DNA from: COE1 sp036310845
GTDB lineage: Bacteria > Bacillota > Clostridia > Lachnospirales > Lachnospiraceae
Reading direction: 5' to 3'
Length of the DNA: 64,000 bases
Assembly: GCA_036310845.1 (NCBI GenBank)
Contig: JAXJRB010000105.1
Location: 27,600 to 91,599, forward strand
The stretch's first letter is position 1. Each line of letters opens with the position of its first letter. Below the pieces are notes generated by a model. The model was not told the DNA's origin, ran no database searches, and saw only the letters and a list, made by a program, of their open reading frames with translations. Made by a program: the position numbers and the translations under genes. Below, one piece after another: positions 34,354 to 43,510 of the stretch.

Positions 34354-34383
34354 TTGACATTGGTTGTTTGAGAGTGATAAAAT
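34354..34383 (+). promoter_or_regulatory. carB promoter
   Basis: TTGACA (34354-34359), 18-base spacer, TAAAAT (34378-34383). The leader to the carB start at 34426 is only about 35 bases, so there is no room for a PyrR attenuator. An upstream in-frame ATG at 34384 lies at the promoter and cannot be the start. Confidence 0.7.
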
Positions 34384-34425
34384 ATGCAAAATGAGAAAAA
34401 AATATACAATGTGGGAGGTCTTCTC

Positions 34426-37400
34426 ATGCCAAAAAGAACAGACATTAATAAGATCCTTATTATTGGATCAGGTCCAATTATCATTGGACAGGCTTGTGAG
34501 TTTGATTATTCAGGTACGCAGGCTTGTAAAGCACTTCGTAAGTTGGGTTACGAAATTGTACTTGTAAACTCTAATCCAGCAACTATTATGACAGACCCGG
34601 AAACAGCAGATGTTACTTACATTGAGCCGTTAAACGTGGAACGTCTCGAGCAGATTATTGCAAAAGAACGTCCGGATGCATTACTTCCTAATTTAGGTGG
34701 TCAGTCTGGACTTAATTTATGTTCAGAGTTAAATCAGGCTGGTATTCTTGAAAAATATAACGTTGAAGTAATCGGTGTTCAAGTAGATGCCATTGAACGT
34801 GGTGAAGATCGTATCGAATTCAAGAAGACAATGGATAAGCTTGGAATTGAGATGGCACGTAGTGAAGTTGCTTATACCGTAGATGAAGCACTTGCTATTG
34901 CTGATAAGCTTGGTTATCCGGTTGTTTTACGTCCTGCTTACACCATGGGTGGTGCCGGCGGCGGTCTTGTATATAATAAGGAAGAATTGCAGACGGTATG
35001 TGCAAGAGGCTTAAAGGCAAGCCTTGTAGGACAGGTTTTAGTTGAAGAATCTATTCTTGGCTGGGAAGAGTTGGAGTTAGAGGTTGTTCGTGACGCTGAC
35101 AACAACATTATCACAGTATGTTTCATTGAAAATATTGATCCTCTTGGTGTACATACAGGAGATTCCTTCTGTTCAGCGCCTATGCTTACGATCTCCGAGG
35201 AATGCCAGAAGAGATTACAGGAGCAGGCATATAAAATTGTTGAATCCGTACAGGTTATCGGTGGAACTAACGTACAGTTTGCACATGATCCAGTTTCAGA
35301 TCGTATTATTGTTATTGAAATCAATCCACGTACATCACGTTCTTCTGCATTAGCATCTAAGGCAACCGGATTCCCTATTGCATTAGTATCGGCTATGCTT
35401 GCTGCTGGACTTACCTTAAAGGATATTCCATGCGGTAAGTACGGAACTCTTGATAAGTATGTTCCAGATGGAGATTATGTAGTAGTGAAGTTTGCCCGTT
35501 GGGCATTTGAGAAGTTCAAGGGTGTTGAAGATAAGCTCGGAACACAGATGCGTGCTGTAGGCGAAGTTATGAGTATCGGTAAGACATATAAGGAAGCTTT
35601 CCAGAAAGCAATTCGTTCTTTGGAAACAGGTCGTTATGGTCTTGGATATGCGAAGAACTTCAATTCATTGAACAAGGATGAGTTACTTCAGATGCTTGGA
35701 ACCGCATCTAGTGAGCGCCATTTCCAGATGTATGAAGCAATACGTAAGGGTGCTACCGTAGAAGAAATTCATGAAATTACAAAGGTTAAGCACTACTTTA
35801 TCGAACAGATGAAGGAATTAGTAGAGGAAGAAGAAGCAATTGCTAAGTGTAAGGGTAGCATGATTAGTGATGAAATGCTCACATCTGCTAAGAAGAATGG
35901 TTTCTCTGACAAGTATTTAAGCCAGATATTAGGGATTTCTGAGGAATCTATCCGCAATCGTCGTATTGAAATTGGTGTTGAAGAGGCATGGGAAGGTGTT
36001 CACGTAAGTGGAACGGAAGACAATGCATATTACTATTCAACATACAATGCAGAAGATAAGAACCCGGTTCATACAGATACCAAGAAGATTATGATTTTAG
36101 GCGGTGGTCCTAACCGTATCGGACAGGGTATCGAATTTGACTATTGTTGTGTACATGCAGCACTTGCATTAAAGAAGCTTGGTTTTGAAACAATTATCGT
36201 AAATTGTAATCCAGAGACAGTATCTACAGACTATGATACCTCTGATAAGTTATATTTTGAGCCATTAACATTGGAAGATGTATTAAGTATTTACAAGAAA
36301 GAGCAGCCACTTGGTGTTATCGCACAGTTTGGTGGTCAGACTCCATTAAATCTTGCTGCAGAGCTTGAAAAGAATGGTGTGAAGATTCTTGGTACAGCTC
36401 CTTCTGTTATTGATTTAGCAGAGGATCGTGATTTGTTCCGCGCTATGATGGAGAAGCTTGAGATTCCAATGCCAGAGTCAGGAATGGCTACTACTGTTGA
36501 AGAAGCAGTAGAAATTGCAAATAAGATTGGCTATCCTGTAATGGTTCGTCCTTCTTACGTATTAGGTGGACGTGGTATGGAAGTTGTTTATGATGATGAG
36601 AGTATGACAGGATATATGAAAGCGGCAGTAGGTGTTACACCAGATCGTCCTATCCTAATTGATCGATTCTTAAATCATGCATTAGAGTGTGAAGCAGATG
36701 CTATCAGTGATGGTACACATGCATTCGTACCAGCTGTTATGGAGCACATTGAGCTTGCAGGTATCCATTCCGGTGACTCTGCTTGTATTATTCCATCTGT
36801 TCACATTACTCCTGAAAACGTAGAAACAATTAAGGAATATACAAGAAAGATTGCAGAAGAGATGCACGTTAAGGGGCTTATGAACATGCAGTATGCTATC
36901 GAAAATGGCAAGGTATATGTTCTTGAGGCTAACCCAAGAGCATCTCGTACAGTACCTTTAGTATCTAAGGTATGTAATATTCGTATGGTACCTATTGCAA
37001 CGGATATTATTACATCAGAGATTACAGGTCGTCCTTCACCAGTTCCAGAATTGAAGGAGCAGGTAATTCCTAACTATGGTGTAAAGGAAGCTGTATTTCC
37101 ATTCAACATGTTCCAGGAAGTTGACCCTGTATTAGGGCCGGAAATGCGTTCTACCGGTGAGGTACTTGGTTTATCTCATTCTTATGGTGAAGCGTTCTTT
37201 AAGGCTCAGGAAGGAAGCGGTTCTAAGCTTCCAGTAGAAGGAACTGTTCTTATCTCTGTTAATAATAAGGATAAACAGGAAGTAGTAGAAGTAGCAAAAG
37301 CATTTAAGGAAATAGGATTTAACATTGTTGCGACTGCAGGTACTTATGATTTGATTACAGCAGAAGGAATTGAAGCAACAAGAGTTAAGAAGCTTTGTGA

Positions 37401-37650
37401 AGGTCGTCCAAATGTTGCGGATATGATTACCAATGGTGAGGTTCAGTTAATTGTGAATACCCCGGTTGACAAAGACAGTGTAACAGACGACGGTTATTTG
37501 AGAAAGGCTGCCATTAAGGCAAAGACTCCTTATATTACAACTGTTGCTGCAGCAAAGGCAACTGCAGAAGGTATTACTTATGTGAAGTCACATGAAGGTA
37601 GTGAATTAAAGTCCTTACAGGAATTACACAGCGAGATTCATGATAAATAA
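34426..37650 (+). CDS. carB: Carbamoyl-phosphate synthase large subunit
   Basis: 1074 residues, full length. GGGAGGT sits 7 bases before the ATG. Two homologous ATP-grasp halves are visible: the first begins KILIIGSGPIIIGQ with RPAYTMGGAGGG, the second IMILGGGPNRIGQG with RPSYVLGGRGME. The C-terminal MGS-like allosteric domain starts near PVEGTVLISVNNKDKQ. It makes carbamoyl phosphate for pyrimidine and arginine synthesis with CarA, but no carA is next to it in this window. Codons are better optimised than in neighbouring genes. A strong terminator follows. Confidence 0.97.
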   Translation: MPKRTDINKILIIGSGPIIIGQACEFDYSGTQACKALRKLGYEIVLVNSNPATIMTDPETADVTYIEPLNVERLEQIIAKERPDALLPNLGGQSGLNLCSELNQAGILEKYNVEVIGVQVDAIERGEDRIEFKKTMDKLGIEMARSEVAYTVDEALAIADKLGYPVVLRPAYTMGGAGGGLVYNKEELQTVCARGLKASLVGQVLVEESILGWEELELEVVRDADNNIITVCFIENIDPLGVHTGDSFCSAPMLTISEECQKRLQEQAYKIVESVQVIGGTNVQFAHDPVSDRIIVIEINPRTSRSSALASKATGFPIALVSAMLAAGLTLKDIPCGKYGTLDKYVPDGDYVVVKFARWAFEKFKGVEDKLGTQMRAVGEVMSIGKTYKEAFQKAIRSLETGRYGLGYAKNFNSLNKDELLQMLGTASSERHFQMYEAIRKGATVEEIHEITKVKHYFIEQMKELVEEEEAIAKCKGSMISDEMLTSAKKNGFSDKYLSQILGISEESIRNRRIEIGVEEAWEGVHVSGTEDNAYYYSTYNAEDKNPVHTDTKKIMILGGGPNRIGQGIEFDYCCVHAALALKKLGFETIIVNCNPETVSTDYDTSDKLYFEPLTLEDVLSIYKKEQPLGVIAQFGGQTPLNLAAELEKNGVKILGTAPSVIDLAEDRDLFRAMMEKLEIPMPESGMATTVEEAVEIANKIGYPVMVRPSYVLGGRGMEVVYDDESMTGYMKAAVGVTPDRPILIDRFLNHALECEADAISDGTHAFVPAVMEHIELAGIHSGDSACIIPSVHITPENVETIKEYTRKIAEEMHVKGLMNMQYAIENGKVYVLEANPRASRTVPLVSKVCNIRMVPIATDIITSEITGRPSPVPELKEQVIPNYGVKEAVFPFNMFQEVDPVLGPEMRSTGEVLGLSHSYGEAFFKAQEGSGSKLPVEGTVLISVNNKDKQEVVEVAKAFKEIGFNIVATAGTYDLITAEGIEATRVKKLCEGRPNVADMITNGEVQLIVNTPVDKDSVTDDGYLRKAAIKAKTPYITTVAAAKATAEGITYVKSHEGSELKSLQELHSEIHDK

Positions 37651-37671
37651 AATTGAATAAGCTATAAAATG

Positions 37672-37716
37672 AAAGGAAATGAATTATGGAGGCATCATAA
37701 TCCATTTCCTTTTTGT
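37672..37716 (+). terminator. Intrinsic terminator after carB
   Basis: AAAGGAAATG...ATTATG pairs with CATAAT...CATTTCCTTT, followed by TTG. Long stem. Confidence 0.85.
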
Positions 37717-37738
37717 ATTTGTCAAAGAAGTTTGGTGT

Positions 37739-37883
37739 TGCATTTAAAAATATATTTTACCCTAATTGTAAAGTGCTGATTAAATAACGAAATACATTAT
37801 ACGCAAAAGACTTGTTTAACGAATAGTATATATATTATATTATAACTATAACGACATGAGGGTAAAATATAATTTTTAATGCA
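37739..37883. repeat. 145-base inverted-repeat element at the convergent gene boundary
   Basis: Arms of about 25 bases, 37739-37763 and 37859-37883 (TGCATTTAAAAA...TTTTACCCT and its complement with one or two differences). The AT-rich interior has no ORF. It resembles the palindromic element at 12607-12754 in size but not in sequence. It is probably a MITE-like relic; no duplicated target site was recognised with certainty. Confidence 0.65.
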
Positions 37884-37897
37884 AGATTCTATTACAA

Positions 37898-37926
37898 AAT
37901 GCAACACTTTTTAAAGGTGTTGCAGC
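37898..37926 (-). terminator. Intrinsic terminator of NUDIX gene (minus strand)
   Basis: Read on the minus strand, TGCAACACC pairs with AAGTGTTGCA, followed by TTTTG. The NUDIX stop codon lies in the loop. Confidence 0.8.
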
Positions 37927-38483
37927 ATTTTTTTGCATTTCATAATCAATTTTTTATAGATATTTTCCGCGAACCATGGCTCGGTCGATGCCTTTAAAGC
38001 TTCATCAAAAGTGAACCATTTTACAGCTTGATTTTCTTCGGTATTTACGATTAAGGTTTCATTTTCATCAGCTTCAGCAAGATAAGTAACGTTTAAATGT
38101 AAGTGGCTAGGTACATAAATCCCTTTTTTAATGTGTCCATCCACGGTTAAGGATTCAAGGCTAAAAATTTCTTTGCTTACTAAGCGGGCATGCGAAACAC
38201 CAGTTTCTTCTTGGAGTTCTCGCATAGCGACAGAGCACAAATCTTCGATTCCGTCAGCGTGTCCGCCTATCCATGACCAGGAATTATAGATATTGTGATA
38301 TACCATTAATGTTTTGGTGCGTTCCTCATTCACAGTCCAAATGGAAGCTGTAAAATGTGCAATAAAGTTAGAACGCTCCAGATAATCGGGATTTTTAGTA
38401 ATATATTGGAGCATTACTTCTTTATCTCGTTTTTCTTGTTCATTGGTTGGTGTATAATTTTTAATTTCTTCAAGTAGACTCAT
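37911..38483 (-). CDS. NUDIX hydrolase
   Basis: 190 residues. The Nudix box is complete: G-x5-E-x7-REL-x-EE-x-GV around residues 88-110. It starts MSLLEEIKNYTPTNEQEKRD and has a catalytic region preceded by WSWIGGHADG. These enzymes hydrolyse nucleoside diphosphates linked to another moiety; the isopentenyl-diphosphate isomerase-like or ADP-ribose-like preference cannot be read. AAAGGA precedes the ATG. It is the last gene of the minus-strand block and converges on carB. Confidence 0.92.
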   Translation of the reverse strand: MSLLEEIKNYTPTNEQEKRDKEVMLQYITKNPDYLERSNFIAHFTASIWTVNEERTKTLMVYHNIYNSWSWIGGHADGIEDLCSVAMRELQEETGVSHARLVSKEIFSLESLTVDGHIKKGIYVPSHLHLNVTYLAEADENETLIVNTEENQAVKWFTFDEALKASTEPWFAENIYKKLIMKCKKMLQHL

Positions 38484-38523
38484 GTTTTGTGTCCTTTTTC
38501 ATATATTGTTTTTCTTGCCTATT

Positions 38524-38995
38524 TTAAGGATTATCTGTCATATAGCATACGTCATAGTTATCTGAATTAACGATTGTATCGACAATGATAATTGGTATCC
38601 CTTTATCATGAACCATTTCTACCGCAGGCACCAACATTTCTGAGTTGTCAGGTCCCAGTATGATGGCATCCGCTCCGTTTTCTACCGCTAGCTCTATGTA
38701 TGCTTCCTGTAGTTCCCATTCTGTTTCTAATATGCTTCCAGCCGCGTAAATATTACATTCAAGGTCTATTCCAGCTTGCTTTGTTCCTTTAAGAACCACT
38801 TCCCAATAACTACTTGTCAATAGATTTTACAATCACATAGATATTCGGTCTGTCTTCCACTATGTTTGTTATGGGAACAAAGTCCTGTGTTATTTCAACT
38901 TTCTCTTTTGATTGTTCCGGGCTACAGCTTGTTGCTATCATAAGCAAAAAAAATGAAATAGCCGTTATTCCTATTTTACACAATTTTTTTCTCAT
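38524..38995 (-). pseudogene. Broken sugar-binding lipoprotein of an ABC transporter
   Basis: The first part (minus, from 38995) encodes a lipoprotein signal with lipobox ATSC and the strand RPNIYVIVKS, then stops near 38810. A frameshift away, SSYWEVVLKGTKQAGID and ADAIILGPDNSEMLVPAVE continue a periplasmic-binding fold (Peripla_BP_4). That frame ends at 38524 after YMTDNP, about half the usual 320 residues. Frameshift plus C-terminal loss makes it a pseudogene. An intact relative is at 54787-55752. It lies downstream of a ROK regulator, which suggests loss of a sugar uptake system here. Confidence 0.85.
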
Positions 38996-39117
38996 TAAAT
39001 ATCCCCCATCGTAAAAATGCTTTAACGACTAATTATCTTTGTTTAATAGCGTTACATAGCAATGTAAAAGAAAAAATTTCCCTATATAAAATATTATCAT
39101 ATATAAAGAAGTAAATA

Positions 39118-40167
39118 TCAATCTCTAAAATTGGCGGTCATTGTAGAGTTTAAATGAAGACAGGTTGCTTGTCCTAGTTCTTCATATAGTAATGTGGTTC
39201 CTAGTATCGCTAAACCGTAAAAATAGTCTTCTTTATATGTATTGGAATAAATAAAGTTTGGTAGAACTCTTTCGGGCAAATATTTTTTGCAATATTGTTC
39301 CATGACCATTTCCCATTCTGTTTCGTCCTGTTCTATATAAAGAATCATGTTTCGTGGATTAAGAATAGTAATCAGGCTGATTGCAATTTTTCCAAGATAT
39401 TCTCCAAGATTTACATTTTGAAAGCCAGATAAAGCTATGTCCTGCAATGTTTTTTCATTGTAAAACGGGATAAATCCAACCTCACCATGAAAACCACAAA
39501 AACCATCAACTGCTTTTCCGTTTACAATTGCACCACATCCTGGGCCAGTTTGTGATAGATGGAGACAGACGAGATTTTCTGATGTGCAGGAATGTTTATC
39601 TGCCATTCCGATTGCTATGGCATTCATATTATTGCAGACATTGACAGGTAATGAAAAATGCTTGGAAAGTTCCATTTGTAATTCGCAATCTTTTAAAGAG
39701 TCATAGCCGTCGATATCGTATATTTTTCCATTGCTAACACTTCCCGGAATTCCGATGGAAATGGCACCAATAAGAGAATCCTGTTGTAGGATTTCGTCAA
39801 CTAATTCATAAATATTTGTCAGAGTCACAGTGAGTTTATATTCTTTCTTGTATTGAAGAATAGGTTCTCCAAGTGCATTTACGATTTGATAGTAAATGTT
39901 TTGCTCCTGCAAAAATAGAATAAGAGCATGTGCAAAATCAACATTTAGGCGAAAGACCGCTGCTTTTCTGCCACCCTGACTGTTTTCCTCTATACCTAAA
40001 GAAAGGACAATTTTTCTTTCAACGAATTCGTCAATAATCTTGCTTGCTGTAGGAAAACTGAGTTCAGATTGTTTTGCAATCTCTTGCTTTGTGAAAATAT
40101 TAGTATGTTTAATGCAACTTAGTATTATTTTGTCATTTAAATTCTTTGCAATACTTGAAAATGCCAT
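39118..40167 (-). CDS. ROK-family transcriptional regulator (NagC/XylR type)
   Basis: 349 residues. The N-terminal winged helix (TKQEIAKQSELSFPTASKIIDE) is followed by a ROK/ASKHA fold with AISIGIPGSV, the Gly-rich GPGCGAIVNGKAVDG and GFHGEVGFIP. The usual cysteine zinc cluster CGxxGCxE is absent; that place reads DIALSGF. It is somewhat shorter than the typical 380-400 residues. It probably represses sugar genes in response to a sugar or sugar phosphate. Its presumed target, the sugar-binding gene just downstream, is broken. A TTGACA lies upstream on the minus strand near 40230. Confidence 0.88.
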   Translation of the reverse strand: MAFSSIAKNLNDKIILSCIKHTNIFTKQEIAKQSELSFPTASKIIDEFVERKIVLSLGIEENSQGGRKAAVFRLNVDFAHALILFLQEQNIYYQIVNALGEPILQYKKEYKLTVTLTNIYELVDEILQQDSLIGAISIGIPGSVSNGKIYDIDGYDSLKDCELQMELSKHFSLPVNVCNNMNAIAIGMADKHSCTSENLVCLHLSQTGPGCGAIVNGKAVDGFCGFHGEVGFIPFYNEKTLQDIALSGFQNVNLGEYLGKIAISLITILNPRNMILYIEQDETEWEMVMEQYCKKYLPERVLPNFIYSNTYKEDYFYGLAILGTTLLYEELGQATCLHLNSTMTANFRD

Positions 40168-40333
40168 AGATACTCTCTTTTCTCATTCTTTTTAAAACCA
40201 TTTTAATATTATTGCCTATATATTGTCAATGTACTTGGTATATACTGTTGGGGTAGCATGTTTCTGTTACTTTAAAGATTTCAAAACAAATAATCAACAC
40301 TAATTTTCAAATTTGTCGATTCGTTGATTAATT

Positions 40334-41500
40334 TCAGATTAACTGCTTTTCAACATCAGAATATTCATTTTCGACGATCCAATTATCTAAAAACTCCATT
40401 TGTTCTTCCGTATGGAACCAGTGTTCACCATTTTTCATAATCGTAACTGTGGCACCAATTTTCTGAGCGAATTTTTTCATAATGTCTTTGGAAGTAAAGG
40501 AGTCATTTTCTCCGTACAAAATATGAGTTTTAACATCCCAATTATCAATAGAATGGCTTTTTACATATTGCAAATACTCCCATGACAAATCCTCTCCGAA
40601 CGATGTTGGGATGATTCCTTTTTCTTTGAGCTGTTCGCTAGTAACATTTTCCCACTGCATCATATTGGTAATCATATTTTCCATATCAACAATTGGAGAT
40701 ATAAAATATGCTCTTTCAATCTGCTCTTTGGTAAATGAATTCATAGAAAAGAATGCACCGATACTATTTGCAATCAGAATGACGCTATCATAGTTCATAC
40801 TTATATCTGTAATGTAGCGCGAGAATTCATCTTTGCAATCCCATGGTGTAGTAGCCTTATAATCAAATCCCACTACATCCATTTGGGGAAATAAACTATG
40901 ATAGTGCTTGGCTTCTTCTGCACTACCACCTTTGCCATGAATATATACGACAATGTCTTTTTTATTGCTTTCCCATTCGCGTTTCTCTATTCTGGTAAAA
41001 TGCTCTGTTCTTACATCACTCATTGGGATACATGGCTTTCCATACTCAGTGTGATGATATCGGAATCCGCATTTTTCTTGGCACTTTTTCGATTTTTCAT
41101 TTCCATCATAATATCCGCACCACATAGCTTGGTACCCAAGTTCTTCAAATGCATATTTCTGAAGGCATCTGACAGCTTCTGGAATTAATCCTTTTCCCCA
41201 AAATGGAACACCAATCCAATAGCCAATTTCAATTTCATTTTCTGATGCTTTGGTATGCGACTGGGCAGGTGGAATAAGACCAACACTTCCGATAGCTCTG
41301 TTATCTTCTTTCAAACAGACAGCAAACGTGTTCTTTGCAGATAAAACATGTCGAATAATTTCTTTGCTATTTTCTACGCTTGTATGTATCGGCCATCCAG
41401 CTATTGGACCTACTTCCGGGTCTTTAGCATACTCATATAAACTTTCGGCATCACTTTCTTCCCATGGACGAAGTATTAGGCGTTTTGTTTCAAATATCAT
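40334..41500 (-). CDS. GNAT acetyltransferase fused to an alpha/beta hydrolase
   Basis: 388 residues. Residues 1-175 form a RimJ/RimL-type GNAT: TKRLILRPWEESDAESLYEY, GYWIGVPFWGKGLIPEAV (acetyl-CoA loop) and KCQEKCGFRYH. Residues about 181-380 form a small alpha/beta hydrolase: VVYIHGKGGSAEEAKHY, nucleophile S246 in IANSIGAF, D333 in GENDSFT and H360 in NGEHWF. The frame is continuous and both halves are complete, so this is a real fusion. AAAGGAG precedes the ATG. The two activities could act in series on one substrate, for example acetylation and deacylation; this is inference. Confidence 0.88.
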   Translation of the reverse strand: MIFETKRLILRPWEESDAESLYEYAKDPEVGPIAGWPIHTSVENSKEIIRHVLSAKNTFAVCLKEDNRAIGSVGLIPPAQSHTKASENEIEIGYWIGVPFWGKGLIPEAVRCLQKYAFEELGYQAMWCGYYDGNEKSKKCQEKCGFRYHHTEYGKPCIPMSDVRTEHFTRIEKREWESNKKDIVVYIHGKGGSAEEAKHYHSLFPQMDVVGFDYKATTPWDCKDEFSRYITDISMNYDSVILIANSIGAFFSMNSFTKEQIERAYFISPIVDMENMITNMMQWENVTSEQLKEKGIIPTSFGEDLSWEYLQYVKSHSIDNWDVKTHILYGENDSFTSKDIMKKFAQKIGATVTIMKNGEHWFHTEEQMEFLDNWIVENEYSDVEKQLI

Positions 41501-41590
41501 GTTTCATCGTCTCCTTTACTAATTGTTTTCTAATATGATTCGTAATTGCTTCAAATGTAACATCCGCCATATTTCTTATTGGAAATAATT

Positions 41591-42139
41591 CTAATATATC
41601 GATTTTACATTAGAGTGATATTCTTTGCTACGAATATGTATGAGTAATTCTTCTATTGCAGCCAGGCATGCTATGAATGCCAATAGTTTGCTGAAAGGAA
41701 TAAAAACAGGTAAAAAAATAGTGTATGGCATCAGAAAAACACCAGCGCCTGTTATTTTATTCAGGTAAGTGTGTAAGGAAGCAAAACGTTTATATTTCCA
41801 TGCTGCGAATACATAGGAACATAGACGTAAGATTAAGATTACACCAACGACAAACCATAACTTTGCAGGAAGTCGTTCAATGAGGATTGGTAGAATTTTA
41901 ACTCCCATAACAGTATAAAAGACTAAATCGGCAATGCTATCTAATCTTGCTCCAAATTCACTGGATACTTTTAGCTTTCTAGCTGCCCATCCATCAAGAA
42001 CATCGCTGATACCGGATATAGTATAAATAATATAAAATGGCTTAGATAGTGTATCAAAAAATAATAAACAGATGGTGCCTATGATACGTATGGAGGTAAT
42101 AAAATTGGGTATATTTTTTCTTGATAATACTATGGTCAT
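41591..42139 (-). CDS. CDP-alcohol phosphatidyltransferase family protein
   Basis: 182 residues with about four to five membrane spans. The catalytic motif D-G-x2-A-R-x8-G-x3-D-x3-D is complete, from DVLDGWAARK to FGARLDSIAD near residues 48-72. The family transfers a phosphoalcohol from CDP to another alcohol in phospholipid synthesis, as PgsA and PssA do. Which phospholipid is made is not clear; the divergence and isolated setting argue against the housekeeping pgsA. The ribosome site is weak (AGAGAGAG). Confidence 0.88.
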   Translation of the reverse strand: MTIVLSRKNIPNFITSIRIIGTICLLFFDTLSKPFYIIYTISGISDVLDGWAARKLKVSSEFGARLDSIADLVFYTVMGVKILPILIERLPAKLWFVVGVILILRLCSYVFAAWKYKRFASLHTYLNKITGAGVFLMPYTIFLPVFIPFSKLLAFIACLAAIEELLIHIRSKEYHSNVKSIY

Positions 42140-42172
42140 ATTGTGTTTGCTCTCTCTTTCTCTCTCTTTATA

Positions 42173-43027
42173 CTAAAATTCGCTCTCATGCTTCATAAAA
42201 AAGTCAAAATATGCACGTACATTAGCCAGCTCGGTCCATTTTTTTACATCAACCGTTTCTTCATCCATATCGTAGATTTTTGCACCTCTCATAGATAATA
42301 AAAAAGGTGAATGTGTGGCGATAATGAACTGACAGCCAAAAAATCGTGCAGAGTCCTCTAAAAATTTTAGCAGTTCTTGTTGTTTTTCTGGCGAAAGGCT
42401 ATTTTCAGGCTCGTCCAGAAGATATAATGCATTTTCTTGAATCTTGTCAGAAAAGTATAGATAAGCACTTTCACCATTGGAATGTTCACGAACATTGTTC
42501 ATTAAATTCTTGCGTACAAATTGTGATTGTGTCTTACTGCGCGCTGAATTCACCTTTTTAAGCTGGTCATAATCATCTAAAGATTTCATTTGAAAATGAG
42601 AATATTTTGCATCCAAGTATTCATCAAATAGTTCTTCTCTCTTCTGATTAATTCCGTTATTGATACTTCGCAGGTTCAACATGAAGTCAAAAACATCGTC
42701 ACTTGTAATAATTCTACTGTGTCTTGGAATGCTACAATCAAGCTCATAACTGCACATTTTTGTATAATCTTCAAAGAAATTAGAACGGTTGTAAAGTGTA
42801 TCGCGTTCCAGGCCTAATTTTTCTGCAATGACATTTAAAACAGTGGTTTTACCAGAGCCATTTCCACCATATAATATAGTAATTGGTTCAAAATCAAGCA
42901 TTCTAAGATTATGCTTTGATATGGTTAGGAATGGATAAACAGTATCGTAACAGGTACGCTTTAACGACATTGTAAAGTCGTATTCCTGTTCCGCTCCAGG
43001 GAATTCGAAATGTGATAAGTAAATCAT
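42173..43027 (-). CDS. AAA-type ATPase (AAA_15/AAA_21-like)
   Basis: 284 residues from the ATG at 43027, with AGGAGC at 43037-43042; a longer frame upstream overlaps the deformylase-like gene and lacks a site. Walker A is LYGGNGSGKTTVLN. An ABC-like HSNGESAYLYF precedes Walker B LYLLDEPENSLSP, and the H-loop is ATHSPFLL. These soluble ATPases, related to RecF and OLD-type proteins, occur alone or in defence systems. No partner nuclease or reverse transcriptase is adjacent, so the role is open. Confidence 0.85.
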   Translation of the reverse strand: MIYLSHFEFPGAEQEYDFTMSLKRTCYDTVYPFLTISKHNLRMLDFEPITILYGGNGSGKTTVLNVIAEKLGLERDTLYNRSNFFEDYTKMCSYELDCSIPRHSRIITSDDVFDFMLNLRSINNGINQKREELFDEYLDAKYSHFQMKSLDDYDQLKKVNSARSKTQSQFVRKNLMNNVREHSNGESAYLYFSDKIQENALYLLDEPENSLSPEKQQELLKFLEDSARFFGCQFIIATHSPFLLSMRGAKIYDMDEETVDVKKWTELANVRAYFDFFMKHESEF

Positions 43028-43059
43028 AATAAATACGCTCCTACAGAAATAATCTGTAT

Positions 43060-43470
43060 TTAGATAATAATACCTTCTAAATGATCGCACTCATGCTGAA
43101 TAATCTGTGCAATCCATCCGGTAAATTTCTGTTTTTGTTTGTTCCAATTGATATCAAAATATTCTACTTCAATATCCTGATATCTAGTAGTATCACGAAT
43201 ACCGATTAAGGAAAGGCATCCCTCTTGTGTTTGGTAAGGATTTGCTTTTTTAACAATAACCGGATTTAACATTGCGATATTCATAAAGCCCATATTTACA
43301 GCAATGATTCTCTTGTTAACGCCAATCATATTTGCGGCCATTCCGACACAGCCTTCTTCATGAGCTTTTAGGGTATCAAGCAAATCTGTCACAACCTGCA
43401 TGTCGTCCTTTGTGGCCAGTTCGGATTTCTGACGTAAAAATAATATATCTTTCATAATTGGTTTTATCAT
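43060..43470 (-). CDS. Peptide deformylase-like protein with altered motif 1
   Basis: 136 residues. Metal-binding parts are present: C85 in EGCLSL, and H126-E127-x-x-H130 in QHECDH. Motif 1, normally GxGLAAxQ, reads VGMAANMIG, so the invariant catalytic Gln is Met48. Housekeeping deformylases remove formyl groups from new proteins. This short form may have lower or different activity. The ribosome site is AGCAGGTAAC. It lies in a block of small metabolic genes, not next to fmt or a translation operon. Confidence 0.85.
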   Translation of the reverse strand: MIKPIMKDILFLRQKSELATKDDMQVVTDLLDTLKAHEEGCVGMAANMIGVNKRIIAVNMGFMNIAMLNPVIVKKANPYQTQEGCLSLIGIRDTTRYQDIEVEYFDINWNKQKQKFTGWIAQIIQHECDHLEGIII

Positions 43471-43510
43471 ATATAGTTACCTGCTTTCTTAGTCATGTCT
43501 AAAAGAGTTT

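Noticed and set aside
34384..34425. Upstream start for carB
   Set aside because: The ATG lies directly at the predicted -10 region, and GGGAGGT precedes the ATG at 34426.
42173..43470. Abi/OLD-type defence pair formed by the ATPase and the deformylase-like gene
   Set aside because: No nuclease or toxin partner; the genes look like independent small metabolic genes.
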